Program-made: the position numbers and the translations under genes
In this document: positions 11,401-22,057 of the stretch, one piece after another
Layout of the letters: each line of letters starts with the position of its first letter
Numbering within the stretch: the first letter of the stretch is position 1
Notes under the pieces: model-generated
The model's database searches: none
What the model was told of the DNA's origin: nothing
Seen by the model: only the letters and a program-made list of their open reading frames with translations
Assembly (NCBI GenBank): GCA_001600495.1
Contig: BCKE01000056.1
Coordinates: 29,895-93,894 of the forward strand
Source of the DNA: Pilasporangium apinafurcum
Lineage: Eukaryota; Oomycota; Peronosporomycetes; Pythiales; Pythiaceae
DNA length: 64,000 bases
Direction: 5' to 3'

Positions 11401-13771
11401 TGAGCAAATGCTGATAGACAACAAGAAGATCGATCCACTTGCTATTTCGAAGGAATACAAACAATTAATATCACTCGCCAGCACCATCAAGAATCACTAC
11501 CTCATGCAAGTCGAATCGGTCCACACAACTGCGTTGCTGCATTTTCAATCACTTGTGAGCGCGTTGAATCCGCAGCTCATAGCTCAACAAAAACAGGAAA
11601 AGAGTTTGTCGTGGATGAATGCGCTCATGGTTATTGAACATCATGCCTCTTCCCGCCAGGTAACGGAGATGATCGATCGTCTACGTGCACGTTTGCTTTC
11701 GATCAATACATCGTGGACGACCTCGTTCTGTAAGAAATTTACAACTTTGGCAGGATTCCGAACAGCGCTGACTAAAGAATGGCAGCAGTTGCTGGTGGAG
11801 CGCCAGGCGTTGCACGATCAATTACTAAAGTTGAGCCAACAACCGCCAACTGAACAAGATATTGCCAAATCGGGCAACTGTGGTATTTGCCGCGTTGGGC
11901 GAGTCGGTGCGATATGTCGACACTGTCAGCTCTATCCGTTTGTGAAAGGTTATCATCTCCATTTGTTGGGTGTCGCACCTTCGTATGGAAATGCCAATAA
12001 ACTCGATGGAGAAGACAACGAAGTGACTGTACTGAACTGGCCCAACCAAAGAAGCAACAGCGGAGCAGCCAATCGCGCTTCCGTCTTTCGCGATATCTTT
12101 ATGCACATCACCAGTACCGCCGGGGCATTGGTTTCATCAGCAGAAATGCAAGACATAGAACAAGGGCTGAAGACAGAATTGGACCGCTTAACGTTGTTAC
12201 AGAAGGAATGGAACGCGGCCAACAAACTGTTTATCGCTCAGCACGAGCGGCTGGCGAGATTGGACGAGTTAGCCACCGCGACGCAGAAAATTTGTCTTCA
12301 AGAACCAGGTGAAATGGTCATAACAGCTCGCGATCGTTACTACAAGATCGAAGAAGACGAGGTCGATGTGCGCCGTGAACAATTTGAGCTCGAAGGTATT
12401 GCTGCTGCCCACGACATGCAGACCACACAGGCGAAATTACGGTATTTGCTACAGCTCGAATCCGAAAAACAGCAAAAATCAGACACTAAAAACAATATCA
12501 CTGCATCGGACAGTGAGGCAAACTGCCTCGTATGCCTGGAGACAGTTGGGAATGATCGCGGCATGCTACCATGTGCGCATATGTTTTGCTGGCCATGCAT
12601 GACTCATCTCATGCAGCATCAGAATGAGAAGACAAGTGAAGTGAAATGCCCAGTTTGCCGCGAAGTGTGCGCGTCCGCGAATGTTATGCATGTGAATACC
12701 GGTGGACAAGAAGAAAAAACAGCCAAAGATCAAATACTTGCGGATAAGCATATTACACTGAAGCGAAGTGGCTTTGGCTCGAAAGTTGATGCGATTTTGC
12801 GTCGTGTTGTTGCGCTGACAACTGCTAATCCTAACGTCAAGTGTCTGCTCTTCACGCAATGGCTCGATATGCTAACGGTTGTGGCGACCGCCTTGAAGCT
12901 GAACGACATTCGGTGCTTTGCCTACACAACCAAGAAGGCGTTTCCGGCGTTGGTGGACGATTTTAAGGTGTTTGACGGTCCGTGTGTGCTGGCAATGCCA
13001 TTTAAGAACGGCGCGAACGGGTTAAATGTGGTGGAAGCCACTGAAGTGCTGCTTGTAGAGCCACTGTTGACCCCCGCAGTTGAGGCACAGGCGATTAACC
13101 GTGTGCATCGCATCGGTCAGACGAAGCCTACGCGTGTGCACCGCTTTCTTGTCACCCGCTCGGTCGAAGAACGAATTTACAACCTGACTCAACAACGAAG
13201 TTCAGTGAACAAGAGCACGCCTGATACTAAAGAAAAGGAACAAAGAGAAGGCGATACTGAATCTACACCGCACGATCGATTTACCAAGAAGGAAGAGAAA
13301 GAGCGGATCACATTGTGCGATTTAGACTTGCTATTGAACGAGAATGATAAAGAAAGTGATCCTATGGACTCTTCGAGTACCCAGAAGCCAATCAATTCAA
13401 CGGCAGTGCAGGTGGAGAACGAAGCTGAGCCGATGAACGCCGATCCGCATGCGTTTTGGCTGGAGTACGTGATATTCCAAGGGAAGACGTACACGCGCGA
13501 TCAAGCGCGTCAGTTGCTAGAGACTGAGTATAATGAACAGTTGAAAGCAAACAATGCAAATAACAAGAAAATGCTGAAGAAAACGAAGAAAGATGAGCCA
13601 ATCACCTATTTATTTAACAAATACGTGAACATCTTCGTAGCGAATGACCTCATGCAACTGGAATACGCAATTGAGAACAAAGAAAATGAAGTCCGGATTG
13701 AGACCAACGTGCTGAAATTCCATCAATCCCGACTGCGCGTGCAATGCAAGGTGTGGAAAGAATCCAATTAG
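8459..13771 (+). CDS. SHPRH/RAD5-like helicase and RING E3 ubiquitin ligase
   Basis: Intact 1770-residue single-exon gene. M30 at 8546 (MPKKKTRGRAQ, a basic possibly nuclear-targeting start) is an equally likely initiator. Domains: Walker A GGILADEMGLGKTVE near 422; PHD finger at about 464-500 (CICGSSDDHHLGWITCDFC); DEAQ box near 654; a long helical insert; RING finger at about 1354-1402 (CLVCLETVGN, then PCAHMFCWPC, then CPVCRE); helicase-C lobe at about 1457-1575 with NGANGLNVVEATEV and the AINRVHRIGQTKPTRVHR motif VI. The split helicase with PHD and RING inserts defines the SHPRH family; relatives polyubiquitinate PCNA in damage tolerance. The C-terminal 190 residues are charged and poorly conserved. 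It is the better preserved member of an inverted duplicate pair. Confidence 0.93.
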   Translation: MGRLSRHPSQVHYQSVAAKPTNSKATKTTMPKKKTRGRAQEEDSKQKHTKKQKLSDANGKSRNSDVWVWCNGFYVNPRHSSLRLSFQDSWTDEYRAQALWIDFTIHSSPALTTALSHFCKNRNTTGRIGLEIKAHEPAICFIDGSDKSVSAPTDLKMEDLFPNTSHTWMQHLIALVNKNLLTMEISPPKTHRQPVKRQPITPVIEWHFGIAWRKYAELCHTHKATLPPTPSLRLALQKSMHRVMLWLVCRSVFRRGIHYFYWDELRVMYAEYVAPPTIDLDQNEKPVTKFDINEVYACIDAKQQLQRDVSNYDDAVKGNEQRHSNALLPTLRSYQKAAVSWMLARETTNADQSNVPMQYCVTFTRPGDTSSDKPMTILYDPFCAYFHPPKSMQLDHYESLPPPTTTFSPIKGGILADEMGLGKTVEMIALILVNPSQLDHPMFQTQHFSTMSIDNDEEALQPTKACICGSSDDHHLGWITCDFCHTLHHQLCTGYNRKTSAYVTTATGKATPCDSFMCFHCHNHQHPLSTCKTTLIVSPESIHDQWELELTRHVKPGALTLMRYLGVKAIRSRLTGQTTRPETPKPSSEWQLLANPWHMASYDIVLTTYEALASDLHHLPNENGHHRRSSTRQKNKKYPFVASPLVFLEFWRVCMDEAQVGVENVHLQSALTVAELKTQRPWIVSGTPFSTHIGDLFGCFKFLRLEPFARDNGELFFRETIVKCFTKGVKGRVMRLLLWDGNKEYKAVGGGLLWRTSKQDVQDQLNIPTQSTEIVWCTFSKLERSFYDEQQEKIKASLRNQQREQEHSEGKASIVKLNDHVWNDLLVLRQLCCHPQVGKMFTATFGGRKTGKHRGDGGHGVLTMDEFLDELITKARRACIEAQRRFLTSQNDLAAILIIQQQHNTAIQTYMKSLNAIRTMWPLGHCDLVTLLHLVGNLACAIQWKVEEVCGVSMTSEAQDDAKEVTQFDFANNEFLSLPAIEQMLIDNKKIDPLAISKEYKQLISLASTIKNHYLMQVESVHTTALLHFQSLVSALNPQLIAQQKQEKSLSWMNALMVIEHHASSRQVTEMIDRLRARLLSINTSWTTSFCKKFTTLAGFRTALTKEWQQLLVERQALHDQLLKLSQQPPTEQDIAKSGNCGICRVGRVGAICRHCQLYPFVKGYHLHLLGVAPSYGNANKLDGEDNEVTVLNWPNQRSNSGAANRASVFRDIFMHITSTAGALVSSAEMQDIEQGLKTELDRLTLLQKEWNAANKLFIAQHERLARLDELATATQKICLQEPGEMVITARDRYYKIEEDEVDVRREQFELEGIAAAHDMQTTQAKLRYLLQLESEKQQKSDTKNNITASDSEANCLVCLETVGNDRGMLPCAHMFCWPCMTHLMQHQNEKTSEVKCPVCREVCASANVMHVNTGGQEEKTAKDQILADKHITLKRSGFGSKVDAILRRVVALTTANPNVKCLLFTQWLDMLTVVATALKLNDIRCFAYTTKKAFPALVDDFKVFDGPCVLAMPFKNGANGLNVVEATEVLLVEPLLTPAVEAQAINRVHRIGQTKPTRVHRFLVTRSVEERIYNLTQQRSSVNKSTPDTKEKEQREGDTESTPHDRFTKKEEKERITLCDLDLLLNENDKESDPMDSSSTQKPINSTAVQVENEAEPMNADPHAFWLEYVIFQGKTYTRDQARQLLETEYNEQLKANNANNKKMLKKTKKDEPITYLFNKYVNIFVANDLMQLEYAIENKENEVRIETNVLKFHQSRLRVQCKVWKESN

Positions 13772-14549
13772 TGATGGCCGAGCTCGAGCGCCTTTCATAT
13801 TTGCATATTAATGATTTTGTTTGCATTTCATTTGTCATTGTCGCTCTACAGCTCCTCATCCGAATAGGAATGCAGCATCCAACAATAATGATCCCGCCAT
13901 GTCACTAAAGCAAAAATGCATTGATTTTATATAGTGACTTCACCTCAAGAGACCATTTGATACCAAAGTAACTCAGGGAGGAGCTCCTGTTTTTGCTTCG
14001 GTCCGATTTGACTAACAAAATCTACTTAAAACTACTAGAGCTTTATCACGGAAACAATAGATATAACAGTAGTACTTCAAAAGTCGGTTCTATTAACCTG
14101 ACTAGCTGTCCATGTACAATGAGGCTTTCTTCTTATAATATAGGAAAGTGGTCTAATTTAGCACAGCCTGTGTAGAGCATTGCGATCTATCTTGGCATTT
14201 CCGAGGGTCTAACATTGTATCGAGATTGAAGACGAGTATTATGAAGCTACCGACGATATCCCATTCAAGGGCACCGAAAATTGAAAATGAATTCGGCGAA
14301 CTGTCATTCTGTTAATATCGACTGTTGTTCCTATCCATGAACTTGATCATGATATCAAAATAACCATTTTATATATTCTCAATAATTTCGCGCCAAAAAC
14401 ATCTATTTTTGACATTTGGAAAAACTGCCATAATCATAATCAACTGGAATACTTTAGTGTGAGAGCGCAAGTCTTCACGCTAGCTAGCAAATATGAATTG
14501 TTCATTAGTTGTTATTGCACCTTCATCAGTCCGTATTAAAGACAACCAA
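13772..14549. other. Intergenic with a Fanzor-type terminal repeat
   Basis: Apart from the repeat at 13944-14038, I find no supported gene. A short open stretch near 14214-14275 on the + strand has no recognisable homology. Confidence 0.45.
13944..14038 (-). repeat. Solo right end of Fanzor-type element
   Basis: The sequence starts CTCAAGAGACCATTTGATAC and continues with the CTCCTG, TTTTTG, CTTCGGTCCG, TTGAC and AACAAAATCTA blocks. These also occur at 23841, 25938, 51212 and, inverted, at 39287 and 54720, where they follow RuvC-III codons. Here the coding part is lost and only the non-coding end remains. Confidence 0.7.
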
Positions 14550-15266
14550 CTATTCATTTGCTTCGTCGTCGTCGTCCGCGAATGTGTGCTTCCGGAGAAG
14601 AGAAGCAGACCGTGCTAAGTACTCATCACCTTTTTCTACCTGACCCTTCCATTTCATTAATTGACCCAGCTGCATCAACGCCTGCGCTTCCAATTTCCAA
14701 TCCTGCTGCTCTTGGGCAACAACCAACTTCTTCATGAGTTTGTCTTCTTCAACGACTGTATCAATCGAAGGCACGTCGTACTTCAGATACTAATACCGGC
14801 CCATAATCCACCAAGCAATTCTACATTAGTGACAACCCTTACAAATAAGCGAGTTAGTCCATTTTTTTAGATGCACATACCCGAATTCGTTCCGTAATAT
14901 ACACATGACGATTCTACAGACACACATATCATCAAAAGAGCACCATATAGCAAGTACGAATAGAACGAAACTAGACAGACTTTGTCTTTCTTCTTCTTTG
15001 ATGGCGCCTGCATCGCCATGTCAGCAATTGGCGACCAGAGCCACTACCAGACCAAGGACCAAGATGGGTTTGACACACTCTTAACACTGTTTAACCTAAT
15101 CATACGTTTTTTTTTGCTGATTGAAAAGGAGTTTCACGCAAACCTGTGCGGATGCCAATACCGAAGCCACGTCAGGAAAATAACGAACGGCCTGTCGAAT
15201 GATATCTGCATCTCTCTGCGACACATGCAACTGGTTGATGCCATGGACCTCCATCGTTCGTTTCAT
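14550..15266 (-). CDS. Small spliced gene, unknown function
   Basis: Proposed exons, reading downward: 15266-15144, 15007-14981, 14913-14881, 14789-14550. Joined, they give a 140-residue reading frame: MKRTMEVHGINQLHVSQRD at the start, a short KKKK exon, HVYITERIRYLKYDVPSID across the last junction, and an acidic tail ending DDDDEANE. Support comes from GTATGTG with an ACTAAC branch site before the last exon, TAG acceptors, and a frame kept across all joins. The last exon reads VVEEDKLMKKLVVAQEQQ and on to a Leu/Gln-rich helical, TPR-like segment. I recognise no family. The second exon (27 bases) is the weakest part. Confidence 0.45.
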
Positions 15267-15539
15267 GTTTTTACCTCACGTGCATCTTGCGCATTTATAG
15301 CACTCAAATAGCCTGTTATCATTTTATAAAGGTTTATTATTTGTTTTATTGTATATATCCGTTACCAAAATGTGTTATTTATTATGAAAGGGTTTAAGTT
15401 CACACGACCTTTCAAGATGCCATGGCCGTAGAGGAGCTCAAAGCCGACAATTTCCATCAGTCACGTAAATCTTCACGCACGAAGAAGCGAAGCGCACACA
15501 CCTGACACCAAAGGAGACAAACGAGAAAGCAACAGCACC

Positions 15540-17903
15540 ATGGCCGACGACGGTGCCGCAACTTCCCCCGCACCAGCGTCGCCAAACAAGTTGGCACAGA
15601 AAATTGAAAGTGCACAGCAAACAGATGCGAAGCTCGCGGGCTTCCCTCAATTCACCCCGCATCACCGGTCGCTCATGGCGAAGCACCTCACGCGCGAGAT
15701 ATACACCAATCTGAAGGATACGAAGACGTCAACCGGGTACACGCTTGAACGCGCGATCCAGACTGGTGTTGATAACCCGCACTTGGGCGTAGGCATCACT
15801 GCAGGTGACGAGGAGACGTATCATGTCTTCAAGGAAATCTTTGATCCGATCATCGAAGGATGGCATGGGTTTAAACCGGATGCTATCCACAAATGTGATA
15901 TGGATCCGACCCACGTCACCGACGCCAAACTGCCGGATGAATTCATCGTGTCGACGCGGATCCGTGCAGGGCGGAACATCCGCGGGTTGCCATTGCCACC
16001 AGCGACCTCACGCGCACACCGGAAGGACGTGATGAACCTGCTGCAGTCTGCTCTCTCAGCGATGGACGGAGATTTGGCTGGCAAGTTCTACAAGCTCTCG
16101 GAGATGACGCCCGAAGACGAGCAGAAGCTCATCACCGACCACTTCTTGTTCCAGAAACCCGGTGGTGGAACACTCTTGGAAGCTGCGGGAGCAGCGCGTG
16201 ACTGGCCTTCGGCGCGTGGTATCTTCCACAATAACGACAAGACATTCTTGGTTTGGTGCAACGAAGAAGACCACATGCGTGTGATCAGCATGGAAAACGG
16301 AGGAGATGTTGGCCGTGTCTTTGAGCGGTTCTGCCGCGCGATCAAGAGCGTCGAAGCGAGCATTAAAGCCCAGGGTAGAGAGTTCATGTACAATGACCAC
16401 CATGGTTTCATTGGTACATGTCCGTCCAATTTGGGTACGGGGTTGCGTGCGAGTGTCATGATCAAATTGCCCAAGCTCAGTGAAGATATTAAACGGTTTG
16501 AGCACATTTGTTCGCTGTTGCACCTGCAGCCTCGAGGGAGCGCTGGGGAGCACTCGGAGTCGGTCGGAGGGGTCTACGATGTCTCAAACAAGCAGCGCAT
16601 TGGTCATTCTGAGGCAGAGCTCGTGCAGACGATGGTAAACGGAATCAAGTTGCTCATCGCCATGGAGCAGAAGCTTGTGGCGGGTGAGTCGATCGACGCG
16701 TTGATTCCAACGGAGCCAGCACCACCTGTCGTGATTGATGCCGGTGCACCACTTGCGCCTACCGATACGAGTATCGCCGTGTTGCCATCGAATGAATGCA
16801 ATTTCCCTGAGTTCACGCCCAAGCACCGCAGTTTGATGGCCAAGCATTTGACCAAGGAACTGTATGAGAAACTCAAGGATGTCAAATCAAGCAAAGGATA
16901 TACACTTGATATGGCAATCCAAACGGGGATTGACAACGCGCATTTGGGCGTAGGCATCGTCGCTGGTGATGAAGAATGTTACGAGCTCTTCAAGGATATC
17001 TTTGACCCGGTGATTGAGGGCTGGCATGGTTTCAAACCGGATGACAAGCACCACACGGACATGGATGTGTCGAAGCTTGTCAATGCCGACAAGATCGACA
17101 GCAACTATGTGCAATCAACGCGTGTTCGGTCGGGGAGAAACATCCGCGGGCTCAGTCTGCCGCCTGGAACGACGCGTGCCGAGCGACTGGAGGTTGAAAA
17201 CTTGATCTCAACTGCACTGTCGTCGCTGACTGACGAACTCCAGGGAAAATACTATCCATTAAGCAACATGACGAAAGAAGAAGAAGATCAGTTGCAAAAA
17301 GACCACTTTCTCTTTCAGAAACCCGGGGGTGGTACATTGTTGACTGGTGCGGGTGCTGCCCGTGATTGGCCGAGCGGTCGTGGCATCTTCCACAACGACC
17401 AGAAAACGTTTTTGGTCTGGTGTAATGAAGAAGACCACATGCGCGTTATTAGCATGCAGAACGGTGGTAACATTCTCGAAGTGTTTGCGCGGTGGGTGAA
17501 AGGAGTCACTGCAGTCGAGGAAAGCATCAAGAAAAACGGCTACACGTTCATGCATAATGACCATCACGGTTTCCTTGGTACCTGTCCATCGAATTTGGGT
17601 ACTGGCTTGCGTGCCAGTATGTTTGTCAAGCTCGAGAAGCTCGGTGCTGACCCACATGCGTTGGAGGCGATTTGCGCACCATTTGGACTCCAACCACGTG
17701 GCTCGGCAGGTGAGCACTCGGCGGCCGTCGGTGGTATGTGGGACGTCTCGAACAAGGCGAGAATAGGCAAATCCGAGGTGGAACTTGTGCAAACGATGAT
17801 TGATGGCGTCAGCAAGCTCATCGAATTGGAGAAAGAATTGGAAGCGGGAAAGAGCTACGAAGATGTGCTGGCGTCCGTGGGTGTCACACCAGGAGCTCAT
17901 TAA
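15540..17903 (+). CDS. Two-domain phosphagen (taurocyamine/arginine) kinase
   Basis: Single-exon 787-residue protein made of two similar kinase domains, at about 34-395 and 421-787. Each opens with FTPxHRSLMAKHLT and carries STRIRAGRNIRGL or STRVRSGRNIRGL, TFLVWCNEEDHMRVISM with the catalytic glutamate, and GTCPSNLGTGLRAS with the reactive cysteine (near 293 and 680). Phosphagen kinases move phosphate between ATP and a guanidino compound to buffer energy. Oomycete double-domain members have been characterised as taurocyamine kinases, so taurocyamine is the likely substrate, although the sequence alone does not exclude arginine. Both domains keep the catalytic residues. No targeting peptide is evident; the Ala/Pro-rich start suggests a cytosolic or flagellar protein. 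Confidence 0.93.
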   Translation: MADDGAATSPAPASPNKLAQKIESAQQTDAKLAGFPQFTPHHRSLMAKHLTREIYTNLKDTKTSTGYTLERAIQTGVDNPHLGVGITAGDEETYHVFKEIFDPIIEGWHGFKPDAIHKCDMDPTHVTDAKLPDEFIVSTRIRAGRNIRGLPLPPATSRAHRKDVMNLLQSALSAMDGDLAGKFYKLSEMTPEDEQKLITDHFLFQKPGGGTLLEAAGAARDWPSARGIFHNNDKTFLVWCNEEDHMRVISMENGGDVGRVFERFCRAIKSVEASIKAQGREFMYNDHHGFIGTCPSNLGTGLRASVMIKLPKLSEDIKRFEHICSLLHLQPRGSAGEHSESVGGVYDVSNKQRIGHSEAELVQTMVNGIKLLIAMEQKLVAGESIDALIPTEPAPPVVIDAGAPLAPTDTSIAVLPSNECNFPEFTPKHRSLMAKHLTKELYEKLKDVKSSKGYTLDMAIQTGIDNAHLGVGIVAGDEECYELFKDIFDPVIEGWHGFKPDDKHHTDMDVSKLVNADKIDSNYVQSTRVRSGRNIRGLSLPPGTTRAERLEVENLISTALSSLTDELQGKYYPLSNMTKEEEDQLQKDHFLFQKPGGGTLLTGAGAARDWPSGRGIFHNDQKTFLVWCNEEDHMRVISMQNGGNILEVFARWVKGVTAVEESIKKNGYTFMHNDHHGFLGTCPSNLGTGLRASMFVKLEKLGADPHALEAICAPFGLQPRGSAGEHSAAVGGMWDVSNKARIGKSEVELVQTMIDGVSKLIELEKELEAGKSYEDVLASVGVTPGAH

Positions 17904-18460
17904 CACACAGGCGTGATTTTGGATGGGAGATATGCAGTCACAAGTGCTTCCCTGTCTGCTCTTTTCTTGTTCGTTCATGCGTAGATGGTCATTTGCTGTC
18001 TCTCCAGGTCTCGCGTGATTCCTAATGTGCACGAGCGTGTCCAAGCGCAACATATATCTACGGTTCCTTTTTTTCTTAGTCATCAATGCACTATGATTCA
18101 TTTGGTTTCGATTTGCTTGTCAAAGTAATGGCTACATTATAGTTCCTGGCTCACAATTCTGCATACCCGTTCTTGGCAGTCACAGGTACCCATTTTGGGT
18201 AATCTAGGATATCCCACTTCATGAGGACTAAACAGTGGGATTTGAACTATTAGAATTAACAGGTTTTGTAAATATTAAACAATATACATCTAAGAATATT
18301 ATAATTTGTTTATAAAGGGTATTTAAAAATAAAGTTTAGTTAATATGACGGCTCGACCAAAGACCGTCAACACGAAAACACGATCGACAAAAGAAGAAAA
18401 GCAAGGAAGAAAAGTGATCAATCTGCCACTTCCTCGCTCTCATTCTCTGTAATTGTCAAC
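17904..18460. other. Intergenic, no gene seen
   Basis: An AT-rich stretch between the phosphagen kinase and the lipid kinase. It holds the 3' UTR of the former and, probably, the promoter of the latter. No repeats or RNA genes are recognised. Confidence 0.5.
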
Positions 18461-20356
18461 ATGAGCACAGTAGAGACCAAAGATGACGCAACAGCTTCTC
18501 CTGCGCCTGATAATGAAGCAGAAGCGGATGTAGCTGCTGCAACTACAGCTTCTCAAACTGCATCCATCATAAACCTCTTGATCAAGTTGCAGTTTGTATA
18601 CACACAGAAGACGGTGTTCTTTCGGAAGGAATTGCACGTGAGACTGGAATTTTCGCTGCAAGAACTCTCCGCAGTCATGACGGAAGCAGATGGTGCGGCT
18701 GTCGGTGCACACAACCACCATAAACCGCTGAAATTGCAATGGGAAGATGTATTGGGCGCACATATCTTGACACAGGATGGTGTACCATTGAGCGCACCCG
18801 TTGATCCCACAACAGTGTCGAATGCAAATACATACGTATTAGGCGTGTTTGCGTGTCCAACCAAGCACAATAAGCTGAAATTACACAAGCGGCAGCTGAT
18901 GGAATGGTTCTTCCGATTTTCTGGAACTGAGATGGCGAATGTGCTGGAAGTCCAGAAATGGATCAACTACTTGGCGGATCCACGTGCGAATGCAGCAGTG
19001 GAGAAGGCGACAGAATTGGGGGATTTAACACCGGAAGTACTGCCTAAACGCAAGTTTTTAGTGGTTGTCAACCCTGTCGGTGGATCAGGTAAGTGTATAA
19101 ATGGACAATTATTGCTTCGAATGTTTGGTTATGAATCGTTAATAAACGCATACTTGCACACGTATTTATGTGCGTTTGTAGGCAAAGGTGTGCCAACGTA
19201 TGAAGACAAAGTCGCGCCAATCTTTCGTTATGCCAACATTGATGCTGAGTTGAAGATCACGGAAAGGGCGAAACATGGCGAAGAGATTGTCGCTGCGATG
19301 CCATTGAACGTATACGATTGTGTGATTGCCGTGGGCGGAGATGGTAGTCTCTACGAGCGTAAGTGAAGCCTGCTTCTGCTATCTCTTTTCCTATCTGCTT
19401 GAGTCTAACCAACCCATACATGTTCCTCTTTGCTTTCTAGTTGTCCAAGGGTTAATGCAGCGCTCGGACTGGAACTATGCGATTCGACAGCCTCTTGGAC
19501 TGATCCCTACTGGTTCAGGAAACGGCCTCTCCCACGCAATTATGCATCAATGCCAAGAGAGAACTAAGCCCATCAACGCAGCGTTTGTCTTGGTGAAAGG
19601 TTCTGCACAAGAGCTCGATGTCGCCTCCGTACGGAACGACAAGGAAATAGCATACTCTTTTTTGTCATTGGAGTGGGCAGGGATCGCAGATATCGACATT
19701 GAGTCCGAGAGATTACGTTTACTTGGCGGACTACGCTTTCCAGTCACGTTTCTACATCATATGTTGTTTGTTCGCAAAGAATACCCCGGCAAGATATCTT
19801 ACCTCGACGAAGGGCAAGAAGGGGATGCACCGGAACTGCCGCGCTATTTTGATACACACGACCCGAATTCTGCTACGCGACCGGTGATGGACGTGTTTGA
19901 CAATCCAGAAGAGACAGAACGACTCAGCGGCAAATGGAAGGAAATATCAGGCACTTTTCGCGTGCTGTGGATTATGAATGTCACTCACGCCGCCGCTGAT
20001 GTGTTTTTGGCACCACATGCCGAGTTTGATGATGGCTACAACTACATTACATTGGTGAGCGGTACCCATCCACGGAACGAGCTGATGAAGTTGTTTTTGG
20101 CAGTGGATTCGGGCAAGCATATCGAAAATGATGCAGTACAGCAAGTTCGGACGAGGTGAGTTTGAATACGGACTAGCTGTATTATATTTCTATGCTGATT
20201 AAGTATGTGCTATACAACAGAGCGTTCAAGGTGGAACCCGAACGACCGACCGACTTGCTTTGTGTGGATGGCGAATTGTTTGATGGCCCCAAGCTGGAAG
20301 CTCAAGTTTATCGAGGACTTGCGCGGATCATCACACTACGCAGGGACAAGAAGTAA
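18461..20356 (+). CDS. Sphingosine kinase-like lipid kinase (4 exons)
   Basis: Exons 18461-19088, 19182-19358, 19441-20155 and 20221-20356 join in frame to 551 residues. The introns are 93, 82 and 65 bp with GTAAGT or GTGAGT donors and CTAAC in intron 2. The first intron is a multiple of three without stops, so it could be misread as coding. Residues 1-195 form an Ala/Glu-rich start and a PH-like region. The DAGK/SphK catalytic domain follows: VVVNPVGGSGKG (C1), AVGGDGSLYELVQGL (C2), PLGLIPTGSGNGLSHAI (C3), and a late VEPERPTDLLCVDGE segment typical of sphingosine kinases. The expected reaction is ATP-dependent phosphorylation of sphingoid bases. The LCVDGE motif favours SphK over ceramide or diacylglycerol kinase. 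Confidence 0.88.
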
Positions 20357-20640
20357 AAGACCAGCCAAAAAGGAAAAGAACCTGTACATGTTGGCAAGTA
20401 TGGATCTTATAAATGACACTCGACAGGTATTTCGCTGTAGTATCGTTAAGTGCTGACAAGTAGAACTAATCGTGAATAAATGTTACTGCATTTGATAACT
20501 CAGTTGTGTACTGAATTATAATCGATTGCAAACGCTAACACGCATTTGTACGGTAGACATGTCCATTCGAGCGTAACGGTTCCAAATTCAGCACTCCACA
20601 ATTGCTTGAAAATTGTTTTCTGCAGATTCCAGAAAACAAA

Positions 20641-22057
20641 ATGGGCGGGCTCTTTACCGTTGAAGTTCCTGCTCCTGATGAGCGGATGCTGCAAATGATC
20701 GTCAAGCTTAAACGTAAGGTAACTATAAGTAATTGGTCGTTCTTGTCGCGGTGTATTTACGTGTTGCATACAGTGAAGGACAATGATCTCAAAGTGCTTT
20801 ATAGTCGCTTCTCCAAGTTTGATCAAGAGGTGAGTTAGTGGTATCAATCTTTGGTCCAGGTGTAGTCTAGCCATAATAACAAGTGTGCATTCTCGGCGTG
20901 TATGGAGTGTAGTTGAGTATTGTTAGCGCTTCGTAGCCTCAATCCAGTCCTGCTTCTTGATCCATGACACTACGTTTGCATCTTCATTGACAGTAAGAGC
21001 GGCACAATCGACCGAACCGAGTTCTACAAGTCGGTTGATGAGAAAAACTCGGAATTCGGAGACGCAATTTTTGCTCTGATCGGTACGCTTGTTATCCTTC
21101 ATAGTTATTGATGTTCACATGTTCTAGAAGTGATTTAATCACTTGAAAACCAGATGAGGATAATAGTGGCGTGCTCGATTTCAGCGAATACGTAGAGGCG
21201 CTTGGAAGTTTCTGCATCCTCAGCAAGGAGGACATTCTCAAGTGTGAGTATTTTTGTTATAGAGTAGTGGCTTTTGTAGTTCACGAATCTATATGAGAGC
21301 TCTACTCGTCATTTACTTGTTTATGGTGTGTCTGACTTTGCTCTCGTTGTCAGTTTGCTTTAATGTGTTTGATGCGGATCGCAACGGGACAATTGAAGGC
21401 CCAGAATTGACGCATTTGCTGGAGATACTGCATGAAGGCGAACAAACGAGCAATATGAAACAGGCCATGAAGAGTTTTGACTTTAATGACGACGGCAAGA
21501 TTGATTTCGCCGAATTCAAGCAATTAAATTCTTTATTCCCCAGTTTGTTGTACCCCGCGTTTCGAATTCAACAAAATATGCGTATCTTCACAATGGGCGA
21601 GAGGTGGTGGCAAAAGAAAATCGAGGAACTTCACGCCGAGAAAGTGGCTGAACTGGCCAAGCTTGAGGCTGTAGCCACAGGAGACAACGAGGGAGCGTTG
21701 AAAGCACAGCGAGAGGCGGATGCATTAGCAGCAAAGCAAAAGCGTCAGGAGCAGGCGATCAGAATCCGCATGGGCTGTTTTCAGTATCATTGCTGTCCAT
21801 GTCGACGTCATCTTTACGTTATTAATGAGAACGCGCCAGACGACAGCGATGATGATGAGGATTCGGAGGACGAAGAGGAGAAGAAAAAGAACAAGAAACA
21901 ATCCACAGTATCTACGAAGAAGAAGAAGATGGACGACAATAAGCAAAATATCGTAAAAGTCGGTCCGCGAAAGCCCTTAAGCCAGGAAGAACGACTAGAA
22001 CGTGCGCGAAAACGACGGCTGCGCGACATGCAGGATCGCCCCACGAGGAAAGATTGA
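20641..22057 (+). CDS. EF-hand calcium-binding protein (5 exons)
   Basis: Proposed exons 20641-20713, 20774-20829, 20998-21082, 21154-21243 and 21354-22057 give 335 residues. Calcineurin B-like order of four EF-hands: FDQE..SGTIDRTEF, DEDNSGVLDFSEY, FDADRNGTIEGPEL and FDFNDDGKIDFAEF. The C-terminal 170 residues are a charged helical segment with WWQKKIEELHAEK, a Cys cluster (CFQYHCCPCRR), an acidic run and a basic end. At the third exon the usual acceptor TTGACAG at 20993 would put a stop in frame. Using TAAG at 20997 keeps the frame but leaves the first EF loop one residue short. The function is likely calcium-dependent regulation; the target is unknown. Confidence 0.75.

Noticed and set aside
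14982-15311. Plus-strand open frame of 109 codons
   Set aside because: It is antisense to the proposed first exons of the small spliced gene; no homology.
16056-18101. Long minus-strand open frames of 165 and 280 codons
   Set aside because: Antisense shadows of the two phosphagen kinase domains.
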